Source: Candidatus Poribacteria bacterium
GTDB lineage: Bacteria > Poribacteria > WGA-4E > WGA-3G
Assembly (NCBI GenBank): GCA_028818995.1
Contig: JAPPMR010000380.1
Location: 1-6,776 of the forward strand
DNA: 6,776 nucleotides
Reading direction: 5' to 3'
Numbering within the stretch: the first letter of the stretch is position 1; each line of letters opens with the position of its first letter. Made by a program: the position numbers and the translations under genes. Under the pieces are notes generated by a model. The model was not told where the DNA came from. It did not search any database and was given only the letters and a program-made list of their open reading frames with translations. This document shows positions 1 through 5,962 of this stretch, one piece after another.

Positions 1-1
1 T

Positions 2-757
2 GCTTGGATTAACAAAGGGAGTAGCGGTGGTCCTTTGTTGAATATTCAAGGTGAGGTTATTGGTGTCACTACCTTAAACCCGGGAGAGGGTTCAAGTTTA
101 GCAATTAATAGTGATCTCGCGAAAACAATTGGGAATAAATTGATTGCGCATGGGGGAGTTATCCGTGGCTACATTGATGCGGATATGCGAAATGTTTCAG
201 AAGGTCTTAGAATTACAAGAGTAAAACCTAACACGTCCGCATTCGGGTGTGGTTTAAAACGGAACGACATCATCGTTGAATTCGATGAGGAGAAGGTGCC
301 GGAACTTTATGGATTCAGATTGATGGTTGCGGAGTGTCAGATCGGCGAGCAATATCCCATTAAGGTGCTACGACAAAGACAGGAAATGACACTCAATGTG
401 ACCATTGATGAGATGCCACTTGAATTGATTGGACGTCCCGCCAAAACTGAGTCTGCTTCTTGGAAAACGCTTGGGTTAGCCGTACGAAAATTAGAGAATG
501 GGATTTTTCAAAGATATGCCTACCTAAGTGAAGAAGATCGCGGCATAATCGTTGAAAAAGTTAAGAATAATTCTCCAGGATTCAATGCGAATATTCCCCG
601 TAACGCCCTCATCGTTGCCATTAATGGACAACAAATTGTTGACGTTCAAACTTTTGAAACGTTTCTTCAAGATAAACAAGACATATCAGATATTACGCTT
701 GATATTAAAGGTATTAATGGTCCAGAAAAAGTAAAGGTGGAGTTAAGTAATAATTAG
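2..757 (+). CDS. HtrA/Deg-family serine protease, C-terminal part (5' end outside window), tandem paralogue 1
   Basis: The reading frame is open from base 2 and continues upstream of the window. By alignment with the next gene, about 184 N-terminal residues, including the His and Asp of the triad, are missing from view. The visible part opens with AWINKGSSGGP, which carries the catalytic serine (codon 23-25). It then gives PDZ1 (from RGYIDAD, about base 164) and PDZ2 (from WKTLGLAV, about base 463), as in two-PDZ DegP/DegQ proteins. Such proteins degrade or refold damaged proteins in the periplasm. More than half the residues match the following gene by eye, so this is one half of a tandem duplication. 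Two things are odd. The loop after the active serine is about nine residues shorter, giving SLAINSDL where the neighbour has GFAIPSNL. The PDZ1 carboxylate-binding loop reads GYIDAD instead of GFLGIG. Catalysis or peptide binding may therefore be altered. The family call is firm; activity is uncertain. Confidence 0.88.
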   Translation, partial: AWINKGSSGGPLLNIQGEVIGVTTLNPGEGSSLAINSDLAKTIGNKLIAHGGVIRGYIDADMRNVSEGLRITRVKPNTSAFGCGLKRNDIIVEFDEEKVPELYGFRLMVAECQIGEQYPIKVLRQRQEMTLNVTIDEMPLELIGRPAKTESASWKTLGLAVRKLENGIFQRYAYLSEEDRGIIVEKVKNNSPGFNANIPRNALIVAINGQQIVDVQTFETFLQDKQDISDITLDIKGINGPEKVKVELSNN

Positions 758-760
758 CCT

Positions 761-840
761 ATAACGGGTGCCAGTAAAAATCTTATATACCTGACACCCG
801 TCCACATTATACTGCGTGCTTCCTTGTAGCTGCCCGTTAT
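761..840. repeat. Hairpin-rich spacer with nested inverted repeats
   Basis: ACGGGTGCCAG (764-774) pairs with CTGACACCCGT (791-801) in 10 of 11 positions around a 16-base loop. ATAACGGG (761-768) can instead pair perfectly with CCCGTTAT (833-840). The two stems share bases 764-768, so they exclude each other. No T-run follows 801, so the short stem is not a classical intrinsic terminator, although it sits just after the first protease stop codon. It could be a terminator-like 3' structure or the remnant of a roughly 80-bp inverted-repeat element. Confidence 0.55.
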
Positions 841-845
841 TAAAT

Positions 846-875
846 TTCACTTTAAAATGCAAAATTTGGTATGAT
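846..875 (+). promoter_or_regulatory. Predicted sigma-70-type promoter for the second protease gene
   Basis: TTCACT (846-851) is a fair -35 box. It lies 18 bases before TATGAT (870-875), a good -10 box preceded by TGG (867-869), which makes an extended -10. Transcription would begin near 882, leaving a leader of about 25 bases that contains the ribosome binding site. An in-frame ATG at 871 lies inside the -10 box and so is unlikely to be the start codon. Confidence 0.55.
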
Positions 876-892
876 CTTGATAAAGTTATCTG

Positions 893-899
893 AAAAGGA
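893..899 (+). promoter_or_regulatory. Ribosome binding site that decides the start of the second protease gene
   Basis: AAAAGGA ends seven bases before the ATG at 907. The alternative in-frame ATG at 871 has no comparable purine-rich site. Starting at 907 also puts a normal short positive n-region (MEKK) in front of the hydrophobic signal segment. Confidence 0.65.
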
Positions 900-906
900 T
901 TTTTTT

Positions 907-2238
907 ATGGAAAAAAAGAGTTATTCGTGTTGTGTTCTTCTCATTTTCGTCCTAATTTTCTCTTCGTGCGCCTATCGCCCTAAACAACCGAGCAATTTGG
1001 AGCTGCTGAGTTCCATTGAAAACGCATTTGTTGATATTGCTGCGCAAAGTAAACCTGCAATTGTTGGTATTTTAGCTGGAAATTCTAAATGGAATAATCC
1101 TCGCTGGGGTTCTGGGTTCTTTTTTCGACAAGACGGCCATATTTTAACAAATGATCACATCGTCCACGGTGCAGAATATTACAAAGTGGGGTTGTTAGAC
1201 GGTAGCACGCTTGACGCAAAATTAGTTGGCACGGATATTATCACAGATATTGGTGTTCTAAAAGTTGATGGAAACCAAGATTTCCCAACTCTACCGTTAG
1301 CTGATTCGGAAAAGGTTCAAGTTGGACAATTTGCTATTGCGATTGGTAATCCGTTCCAACTTGATTATACCGTAACGACTGGTGTTGTTAGCGGCAAAGG
1401 TCGTTCTATTCTTGGTAAATTACGCCCTATTCGATACGAAAACTTCATCCAGACAGATGCATGGATCAATACTGGTAGCAGCGGCGGACCTCTGCTCAAT
1501 ATCCATGGAGAAGTTATCGGCATTAACGCTTTAATTCGGAAAGCAGAAAACACACCTGCCCCAATGAGAGCAGGTGCAGGATTCGCAATTCCAAGCAATC
1601 TCGTTAACACTATTGGCGATCAACTGATTGCAAACGGTAAAATAATTCGCGGTTTTCTCGGTATTGGTATGCGAGAGGCATCAAAAGGCATTCGTGTCAG
1701 TGCCGTAAGGTTAAACACACCTGCTGACCGAGCAGGTTTAGAGCAGCATGACATTATTATTGAATATAATGGGGAAAAGGTTGAAAAAATACACGATTTC
1801 CGGATGCTCGTTGCGGAATCACAAGTTGGTAAACAATCTGTCATTAAAGTATTGCGGCGTGGCCAAGAAAGAACACTGAATGTGACTATTGGTGAGATGC
1901 CTCCGGAACTGTCAGGTATACCTTTTGAAAGTGAATCTGTTTCATGGAGAATGCTTGGTTTGGCAGTACGCAAATTGGAGAAGGGTGATTCTCAGAGATA
2001 CACCTACCTAACAGATAACGATCAAGGTGTAATTGTCGAAAGAGTTAAGGTAAACGCGCCTGGGTTCAACGCAAAAATCCCTCGAGGTGCACTTATCCTT
2101 GCAATTAATGGAAAAGAAATTAACGATGTACAGACTCTTGAGGCATTACTTCAGACTCAAATAGATGCTCTGGAACTTATTATTGATATTAAAAGTAGCC
2201 ATGGCAAAGAAAAATTAACGGTGCATTTACAAAAATAG
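907..2238 (+). CDS. HtrA/Deg-family serine protease with two PDZ domains, probable lipoprotein, tandem paralogue 2
   Basis: A 443-residue protein when started at 907, chosen for its ribosome binding site and signal peptide. Residues 1-20 form a signal sequence (MEKK, then the hydrophobic run VLLIFVLIF). It ends in FSSC, so Cys21 is a probable lipidation site, though Phe at -3 is not the best lipobox residue. The trypsin-like domain spans about 40-245 and has a full triad: His84 in LTNDHIV, Asp114 in ITDIGVLKV and Ser192 in NTGSSGGP. The substrate-pocket segment GAGFAIPSN (223-231) is intact. PDZ1 (about 248-331) begins RGFLGIG and PDZ2 (about 346-443) begins MLGLAV. Length and order match two-PDZ DegP/DegQ proteases, which remove or refold misfolded envelope proteins. 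A promoter lies directly upstream. The helicase gene follows after 76 bases with no obvious terminator, so read-through is possible. The family call is very secure; lipidation is an inference. Confidence 0.93.
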   Translation: MEKKSYSCCVLLIFVLIFSSCAYRPKQPSNLELLSSIENAFVDIAAQSKPAIVGILAGNSKWNNPRWGSGFFFRQDGHILTNDHIVHGAEYYKVGLLDGSTLDAKLVGTDIITDIGVLKVDGNQDFPTLPLADSEKVQVGQFAIAIGNPFQLDYTVTTGVVSGKGRSILGKLRPIRYENFIQTDAWINTGSSGGPLLNIHGEVIGINALIRKAENTPAPMRAGAGFAIPSNLVNTIGDQLIANGKIIRGFLGIGMREASKGIRVSAVRLNTPADRAGLEQHDIIIEYNGEKVEKIHDFRMLVAESQVGKQSVIKVLRRGQERTLNVTIGEMPPELSGIPFESESVSWRMLGLAVRKLEKGDSQRYTYLTDNDQGVIVERVKVNAPGFNAKIPRGALILAINGKEINDVQTLEALLQTQIDALELIIDIKSSHGKEKLTVHLQK

Positions 2239-2314
2239 TTATTGAAAAAACAGTCTTCTACACATTCCTTCCATTCAATTGAAATCAACACACATAACAA
2301 TGTAATGGGAACTC

Positions 2315-4297
2315 ATGACGCAAACACCAAAAGCCCTGACCCTCAGAGACATTTTTAGCCCTGGTGGTATTATCTCGGAACATCTACGCGGATATGAATT
2401 TCGTGAGGAGCAGCTTCACATGGCAAATGCGGTTGCTCGCGCGTTCGCTGCATCCGAACATCTGATTGTTGAAGCCGGAACTGGTGTCGGAAAAAGTTTT
2501 GCGTATCTTATCCCAGCTGTTTCGCTTGCACTTAAAACAGATCAGACAGTCGTCATATCAACCAATACTATCAGTTTGCAAGAACAGCTCGTTACCAAAG
2601 ATATTCCATTTTTGCATAGCGTTCTCCCTCGTGATTTCAAGGCGGTGCTTGCGAAAGGACGGCGGAACTACCTATCACGGCGGCGTTTGGAGAGCCTACT
2701 CAATTACGAACAAGCGTTATTTGATACAATGGAAGAGGTTGAGCAAGTCCAGAAGATTATTGAGTGGGTGGAAACGACTGACGATGGAAGCCGTGCCGAC
2801 TTACCGATACAACCTATGTCCAATATCTGGGATAAAGTTGCATCTGATCGTGATAACTGTCTTGGTCGTAAATGTCCTACCTATGATGTATGTTTCTACT
2901 TCAAGGCGCGGAACGAAATGCATGAAGCGGACCTGCTCATCGTTAACCATCATCTTCTCTTTAGTGATTTAGCAATTCGACAGATTGACCCTTCAGTTGG
3001 GATTCTTCCCGATTATGACTACCTAATTATTGATGAAGCACATCATCTTGAAGCCACAGCAACACACCATGCCAGTCTTGAAATCAGTAACACCAGAATC
3101 AGATGGTTCTTAGATTCGCTTCATAACCAGAGAAATGAAAGTGGGACAGCAACCCGATTTAACTCAACAGATCTCATTGATGCAGTTGATGAAGCACGTG
3201 AACAAGCAAACTTATTTTTTGAGACCATCGCATCGTATCTTGCAGATACAGATGGGTATACTACGACAAAACGTATTGATGAAAACAGTGTTGCTGAAGT
3301 TTTTGCAAAGGGAAATGTATTAGATATTCCTTTGTCGCACATTGAAAAGACACTTAAACAATTACACGATAATGCTACAACGGATGACGATGAACAAGAG
3401 TTATCTTCATACTACAACCAGTGTAAAAGGATGCGAGAGGAATTGGACTTAATGATTCGGCAGCCTGAACCTGATTATATTTACTGGATAGAAACTTCAA
3501 GGTGGGGACGGACATCCCGCATTCTCCTGAACGCTACACCTATAAATGTCAGTCAGATGTTACGAGAAAATCTCTTTGATGTTAAAGAGAGTGTTGTGAT
3601 GACAAGCGCGACACTTGCAACTAATCGCAATTTCGATTACTTTAAAAAGCGAATCGGTTTAAATGAGTGTAGGGAATTGCTTGTACATTCCCCATTCAAC
3701 TTTAAGGAACAGGTAAAAATACATATTCCAAGTCCGATGCCGGATCCAAATAGTTCTGAATTTATCCCTGCTGCTATTCGTGAAATTAAACACTATCTTA
3801 AATTGACGCACGGTAAAGCATTTGTCTTGTTTACCAGCTACAAAATGATGGATGAAATTTACGAAGAGGTCGCACCTTATCTTGCCGAAATCGGTATTGA
3901 TGCTTTTAAACAGGGAGGAGAACTTTCACGGACAGATATGTTACAAGCGTTCCGTGAGGATACAAATTCTGTGTTGTTTGGGACTTCCAGTTTCTGGGAA
4001 GGCGTTGATGTGCGGGGTGAAGCACTGAGTAACGTGGTGATCACAAAACTTCCGTTTGAAGTGCCAACACATCCGGTCATGGAAGCACGCGTCAAACAGA
4101 TTAAGGAACAAGGTGGAAATGACTTCTTGGAATTTAGTTTGCCCGAAGCGATACTCAGGCTTAAACAAGGATTCGGACGACTTATCCGTACGCAGACTGA
4201 TCAGGGCATCGTAGTAATTCTGGATTCACGTATCAGAACCCGCAGCTACGGTAAACTATTTTTGGATTCTCTTCCGCGTTGTGATATTGTAGCCTGA
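2315..4297 (+). CDS. dinG: DinG-type ATP-dependent DNA helicase (XPD-like superfamily 2)
   Basis: A 660-residue helicase. In order it shows a Q-motif-like YEFREEQ (27-33), Walker A EAGTGVGKS (53-61), motif Ia STNTISLQEQL (82-92), and an iron-sulfur domain with Cys182, Cys187 and Cys193. DEAH (240-243), TSATL (430-434), VLFTSY (504-509), FGTSSFWEGVDVRG (555-568) and QGFGRLIRT (618-626) follow. This is the full DinG/XPD set. DinG enzymes unwind DNA 5' to 3', including R-loops and repair intermediates, in the cytoplasm. The length resembles exonuclease-free DinG/YoaA rather than the longer Gram-positive form with an N-terminal exonuclease. The three cysteines keep the spacing I recall for E. coli DinG, but the first cluster ligand, expected in KGRxNYLC, is Ser121 (KGRRNYLS). 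The ATG at 2315 is preceded by GGGA four bases upstream; the earlier in-frame ATG at 2300 meets a stop at once. YoaA-like is the alternative name. Confidence 0.93.
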   Translation: MTQTPKALTLRDIFSPGGIISEHLRGYEFREEQLHMANAVARAFAASEHLIVEAGTGVGKSFAYLIPAVSLALKTDQTVVISTNTISLQEQLVTKDIPFLHSVLPRDFKAVLAKGRRNYLSRRRLESLLNYEQALFDTMEEVEQVQKIIEWVETTDDGSRADLPIQPMSNIWDKVASDRDNCLGRKCPTYDVCFYFKARNEMHEADLLIVNHHLLFSDLAIRQIDPSVGILPDYDYLIIDEAHHLEATATHHASLEISNTRIRWFLDSLHNQRNESGTATRFNSTDLIDAVDEAREQANLFFETIASYLADTDGYTTTKRIDENSVAEVFAKGNVLDIPLSHIEKTLKQLHDNATTDDDEQELSSYYNQCKRMREELDLMIRQPEPDYIYWIETSRWGRTSRILLNATPINVSQMLRENLFDVKESVVMTSATLATNRNFDYFKKRIGLNECRELLVHSPFNFKEQVKIHIPSPMPDPNSSEFIPAAIREIKHYLKLTHGKAFVLFTSYKMMDEIYEEVAPYLAEIGIDAFKQGGELSRTDMLQAFREDTNSVLFGTSSFWEGVDVRGEALSNVVITKLPFEVPTHPVMEARVKQIKEQGGNDFLEFSLPEAILRLKQGFGRLIRTQTDQGIVVILDSRIRTRSYGKLFLDSLPRCDIVA

Positions 4298-4299
4298 TT

Positions 4300-4311
4300 T
4301 TCTACAATTAA
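4300..4311 (+). repeat. Direct repeat TTCTACAATTAA, copy 1
   Basis: The 12 bases TTCTACAATTAA occur here, just after the helicase stop, and again at 4434-4445 in the same orientation, 134 bases apart. Between the copies lie the bidirectional stem-loop and the left part of the MITE-like element. This could be a trace of insertion or slippage, or simply a shared end of the repeat family. Confidence 0.5.
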
Positions 4312-4349
4312 AAAGGCATTCGGTGCAGGTAACCGCACCGAACGCCTTT
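4312..4349. terminator. Probable bidirectional intrinsic terminator between convergent genes
   Basis: AAAGGCATTCGGTGC (4312-4326) and GCACCGAACGCCTTT (4335-4349) form a 15-bp stem with one A·C mismatch and an eight-base loop. It begins 14 bases after the helicase stop codon. Read leftward, the stem is followed by a T-run (the A-run 4310-4314 on the + strand), the classical form for ending minus-strand transcripts from the lipoprotein gene. Read rightward, only TTT ends the stem, so termination of the helicase transcript may be weaker. Confidence 0.75.
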
Positions 4350-4397
4350 GCGGTAAAGAAAAAGTATTTATAGTAAATCTAAAATATGTGAACATTC

Positions 4398-4420
4398 TTG
4401 GTAGAAGGGTTACCCACCAA
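4398..4420. repeat. Small hairpin inside the MITE-like element
   Basis: TTGGT (4398-4402) pairs with ACCAA (4416-4420), and GGG (4407-4409) pairs with CCC (4413-4415). AGAA is bulged out on the left side and the loop is three bases. It is part of the fold-back content of the surrounding element; no separate role is evident. Confidence 0.4.
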
Positions 4421-4433
4421 ATACTATAGTGGA

Positions 4434-4445
4434 TTCTACAATTAA
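4434..4445 (+). repeat. Direct repeat TTCTACAATTAA, copy 2
   Basis: Identical 12-base copy of 4300-4311. Here it follows TATAGTGGA (4425-4433), an end-like motif of the repeat family, so the shared bases may be part of a repeat terminus. Confidence 0.5.
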
Positions 4446-4540
4446 CTTTACACCTGATCTGTAGGAGGGAACTCCGATTCCCGACTATTAGGGGTTTCGT
4501 CGCGATTCGGAGATCGCTCCTACAGAAGATATGTAAACTT
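4444..4540. repeat. Long imperfect palindrome (97 bp) with a 27-bp core stem
   Basis: The core arms 4459-4485 and 4499-4525 start CTGTAGGAG and end CTCCTACAG. They pair in 23 of 27 positions around the 13-base loop TATTAGGGGTTTC. The four mismatches are isolated and are all like-with-like (G·G, A·A, T·T, C·C). Pairing continues more loosely outward, 10 of 15 positions between 4444-4458 and 4526-4540, about the same centre. This is characteristic of dispersed intergenic fold-back repeats and could also slow transcription entering from either convergent gene. Confidence 0.75.
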
Positions 4541-4548
4541 ATTTACAT
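4531..4548. repeat. Perfect 7-bp inverted repeat ATGTAAA/TTTACAT
   Basis: ATGTAAA (4531-4537) and TTTACAT (4542-4548) flank the four-base loop CTTA. It lies 29 bases past the stop codon of the minus-strand lipoprotein gene. No T-run follows on that strand, so it is not a standard terminator. It overlaps the outer right arm of the large palindrome and could compete with it for pairing. Confidence 0.5.
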
Positions 4549-4577
4549 AATTTACTAAAAACGCTCCTTTCGCATTC

Positions 4578-5720
4578 TTAATAACGTTGCGGGGCAGGTT
4601 GGGCATTCCGAATTCCTCTATCATGTGTAAATGGAAACTTAAATTCTATTGTCTGATAACGCTGTGCGCCTTCAGGGGGTGGTGCTTTTTCAATTGGCAC
4701 AATCACACTGAGGTCAACGGCATTTCGTTTCACTTGTGTGAATGGAACAAATCCCTCCGCACTCTCACCAGGTTTCACACCGACACGATGTGCCCCAACC
4801 TGTTTTTCAACAACAGGCATTCGCTTTTCAAGTAAAATCTTGCGCGCATTTTCAAGCCCATTTGTAATATAAAGTCCAGAAGAACGTATATCATAGGTGA
4901 ACCGTACCTTTAAATCCTCAAAGTCGAGTCCTGGATAGACGTTTTCACCTTGGTCAGCTACACTGCATTTTTTTACATCAAAAATGATGTGTTCACTGCG
5001 ATTGTTGGTAATCTTCACATAGTACACGTCCGTATTGTCACCTTGGTGTCCAGCTGCGGCGTTTTCGTAGAACGGAGATGAAGCGTTACCACGGTTATAC
5101 TTTCGATCCAAATCAGCTCTGCGCCAATAACAGATAGAAACTGTAATTCCATCTCGTGTTTTGGTGAGGATTGGTTGTCTCGCCTGTATATCAAAAGCCT
5201 GCGGATGATCTGAAGCAAGCAACGCATCTACGATCTTCCTGTTTTCATTTGCCGTGGGCAATTCAATCTGAGGTTGTACTCCTGCCCAATCTGTCAAAAA
5301 ATTATTCCAATCATCAATAGAATGTGCATACTCTGGGAAAGCAAAAATATAGGTTAACGCCTTAAGGTTTGTATCGGGCACCTTGACAAAGCGAAAACCG
5401 ACTGTTTGCAACCCATGCTTATCTAAAACAGGTTTGGCAAGGTTTTCGGAAGGAATTGCTGGAACAACCACATCTGCGGAAGGATTCTGGTCTTTTTCCA
5501 TTAACGCACTTGCGATGTTATCCACTGGTTGAATTGGAGCTAAACTTGCTAAGGATTGACCACAACCTGACACGACAAATCCTAACAAAAAGAGCATCCC
5601 CAGATTCAGCAGTGTCAATCTTACTTGCTGCACCTTAATCCGTTTGCTTCGGCATGAACTCCTCCCCACATATCTCAGCGCATTCTCGCAATATCTTGTT
5701 TGCTTATTGAACCATTTCAT
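4578..5720 (-). CDS. Lipoprotein of unrecognised family
   Basis: A 380-residue protein when started at the ATG 5718-5720, chosen because AAGGAGG lies upstream and a promoter lies at 5794-5822. The frame stays open to 5828, but that would place the start codon upstream of the promoter. The signal peptide has an unusually long basic n-region (about 30 residues with many Arg/Lys), the hydrophobic run LGMLFLLGFVV and the lipobox VSGC, so Cys53 is the likely lipidated residue. The mature part has a Pro/Ala-rich linker and a region from TVGFRFVKV that I do not recognise. A C-terminal half with VYYVKITNNRSEHIIFDV (about 232-249) and VKPGESAEGFVPF (about 315-327) has the look of an Ig-like beta-sandwich found in bacterial surface lipoproteins. 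No catalytic motif is seen. Role unknown; probably outer-membrane attached. Confidence 0.85.
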   Translation of the reverse strand: MKWFNKQTRYCENALRYVGRSSCRSKRIKVQQVRLTLLNLGMLFLLGFVVSGCGQSLASLAPIQPVDNIASALMEKDQNPSADVVVPAIPSENLAKPVLDKHGLQTVGFRFVKVPDTNLKALTYIFAFPEYAHSIDDWNNFLTDWAGVQPQIELPTANENRKIVDALLASDHPQAFDIQARQPILTKTRDGITVSICYWRRADLDRKYNRGNASSPFYENAAAGHQGDNTDVYYVKITNNRSEHIIFDVKKCSVADQGENVYPGLDFEDLKVRFTYDIRSSGLYITNGLENARKILLEKRMPVVEKQVGAHRVGVKPGESAEGFVPFTQVKRNAVDLSVIVPIEKAPPPEGAQRYQTIEFKFPFTHDRGIRNAQPAPQRY

Positions 5721-5731
5721 TGATAAAATTG

Positions 5732-5738
5732 CCTCCTT
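5732..5738 (-). promoter_or_regulatory. Strong ribosome binding site of the lipoprotein gene
   Basis: On the minus strand AAGGAGG is followed by 11 bases and then the ATG at 5718-5720. The spacing is slightly long, but the match to the anti-Shine-Dalgarno sequence is excellent. No other in-frame ATG nearby (5745-5747 or 5826-5828) has such a site, so it fixes the start. Confidence 0.7.
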
Positions 5739-5793
5739 GTCTACCATTTGAGAATGGCAACTTAATATAGTTGTTATTATAAAACGTAACTCT

Positions 5794-5822
5794 AAGATAC
5801 CATACCTACATTTTTTCGTCAA
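5794..5822 (-). promoter_or_regulatory. Predicted sigma-70-type promoter of the lipoprotein gene
   Basis: Read on the minus strand, TTGACG (5817-5822) is a near-consensus -35 box. Exactly 17 bases separate it from TATCTT (5794-5799), a -10 box preceded by TGG (5800-5802) as an extended -10. Transcription would start near 5787, giving a leader of about 66 bases. The leader contains a weak CCATT/AATGG hairpin ahead of the ribosome binding site. A perfect TATAAT lies farther downstream but has no good -35 partner. Confidence 0.65.
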
Positions 5823-5871
5823 CAACATAATACGATTTTATCAAAGCCATTCAGTTTTGGTGTTTTTCTTG

Positions 5872-5962
5872 TAGTGAAATCCATAATTATTATACACTGT
5901 GGTAAGTTCGGTTTCCTAACCGAATCTACTGGGAGCGCCTACATGTTTTTTAGATTTCACTA
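5872..5962. mobile_element. MITE-like element (about 91 bp) with 10-bp perfect terminal inverted repeats
   Basis: TAGTGAAATC (5872-5881) and GATTTCACTA (5953-5962) are perfect inverted repeats enclosing 71 non-coding bases. Inside, TTCGGTT (5907-5913) pairs perfectly with AACCGAA (5918-5924) over the loop TCCT. The stem extends to GTA/TAC at 5902-5904 and 5927-5929 with two non-Watson-Crick positions. The outermost TA at both ends could be a TA target duplication, leaving GTGAAATC as the true terminal repeat, as in Tc1/mariner-IS630-derived MITEs; this is inference. It lies about 50 bases upstream of the lipoprotein promoter. Confidence 0.65.

Larger units (their letters stand above)
4371..4557. 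mobile_element. MITE-like inverted-repeat element (about 187 bp), no coding capacity
   Basis: TAGTAAAT (4371-4378) is matched by its reverse complement ATTTACTA (4550-4557). This bounds a non-coding stretch that is almost entirely fold-back structure. TATAGTAAATCTAAAA at the left end resembles the end of the element at 5872-5962, whose right end read leftward is TATAGTGAAATCTAAAA. A further copy-like end, TATAGTGGATTCTACAA, lies inside at 4425-4441, suggesting nesting or composite origin. TA at each border fits the TA target of Tc1/mariner-IS630-type elements, but that assignment is inference. No transposase is visible. Confidence 0.5.

Noticed and set aside
871..906. Upstream ATG of the second protease adding 12 residues
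   Set aside because: That ATG lies in the predicted -10 box and has no ribosome binding site, and the added residues would spoil the signal peptide. The ATG at 907 is better on all counts.
1365..1973. Minus-strand open frames opposite the second protease
   Set aside because: They are antisense to the conserved protease and PDZ codons, have no family features, and arise from codon structure on the other strand.
2274..2283. TTCAATTGAA palindrome before the helicase gene as an operator or promoter part
   Set aside because: A ten-base AT-rich palindrome is common by chance, and TTGAAA at 2279 has no acceptable -10 box at the proper spacing.
4298..4577. CRISPR array or small RNA gene in the repeat-rich convergent spacer
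   Set aside because: There are no regularly spaced identical repeats, only one 12-base direct repeat and several inverted repeats. No clear promoter for an RNA gene was seen.
4587..4835. Plus-strand open frame opposite the lipoprotein C-terminus
   Set aside because: No ribosome binding site, no recognisable motif, and full overlap with a well-supported gene on the other strand.
5721..5828. N-terminal extension of the lipoprotein to 5828
   Set aside because: The extension would start upstream of the predicted promoter and lacks a ribosome binding site. The ATG at 5718-5720 has AAGGAGG in front.
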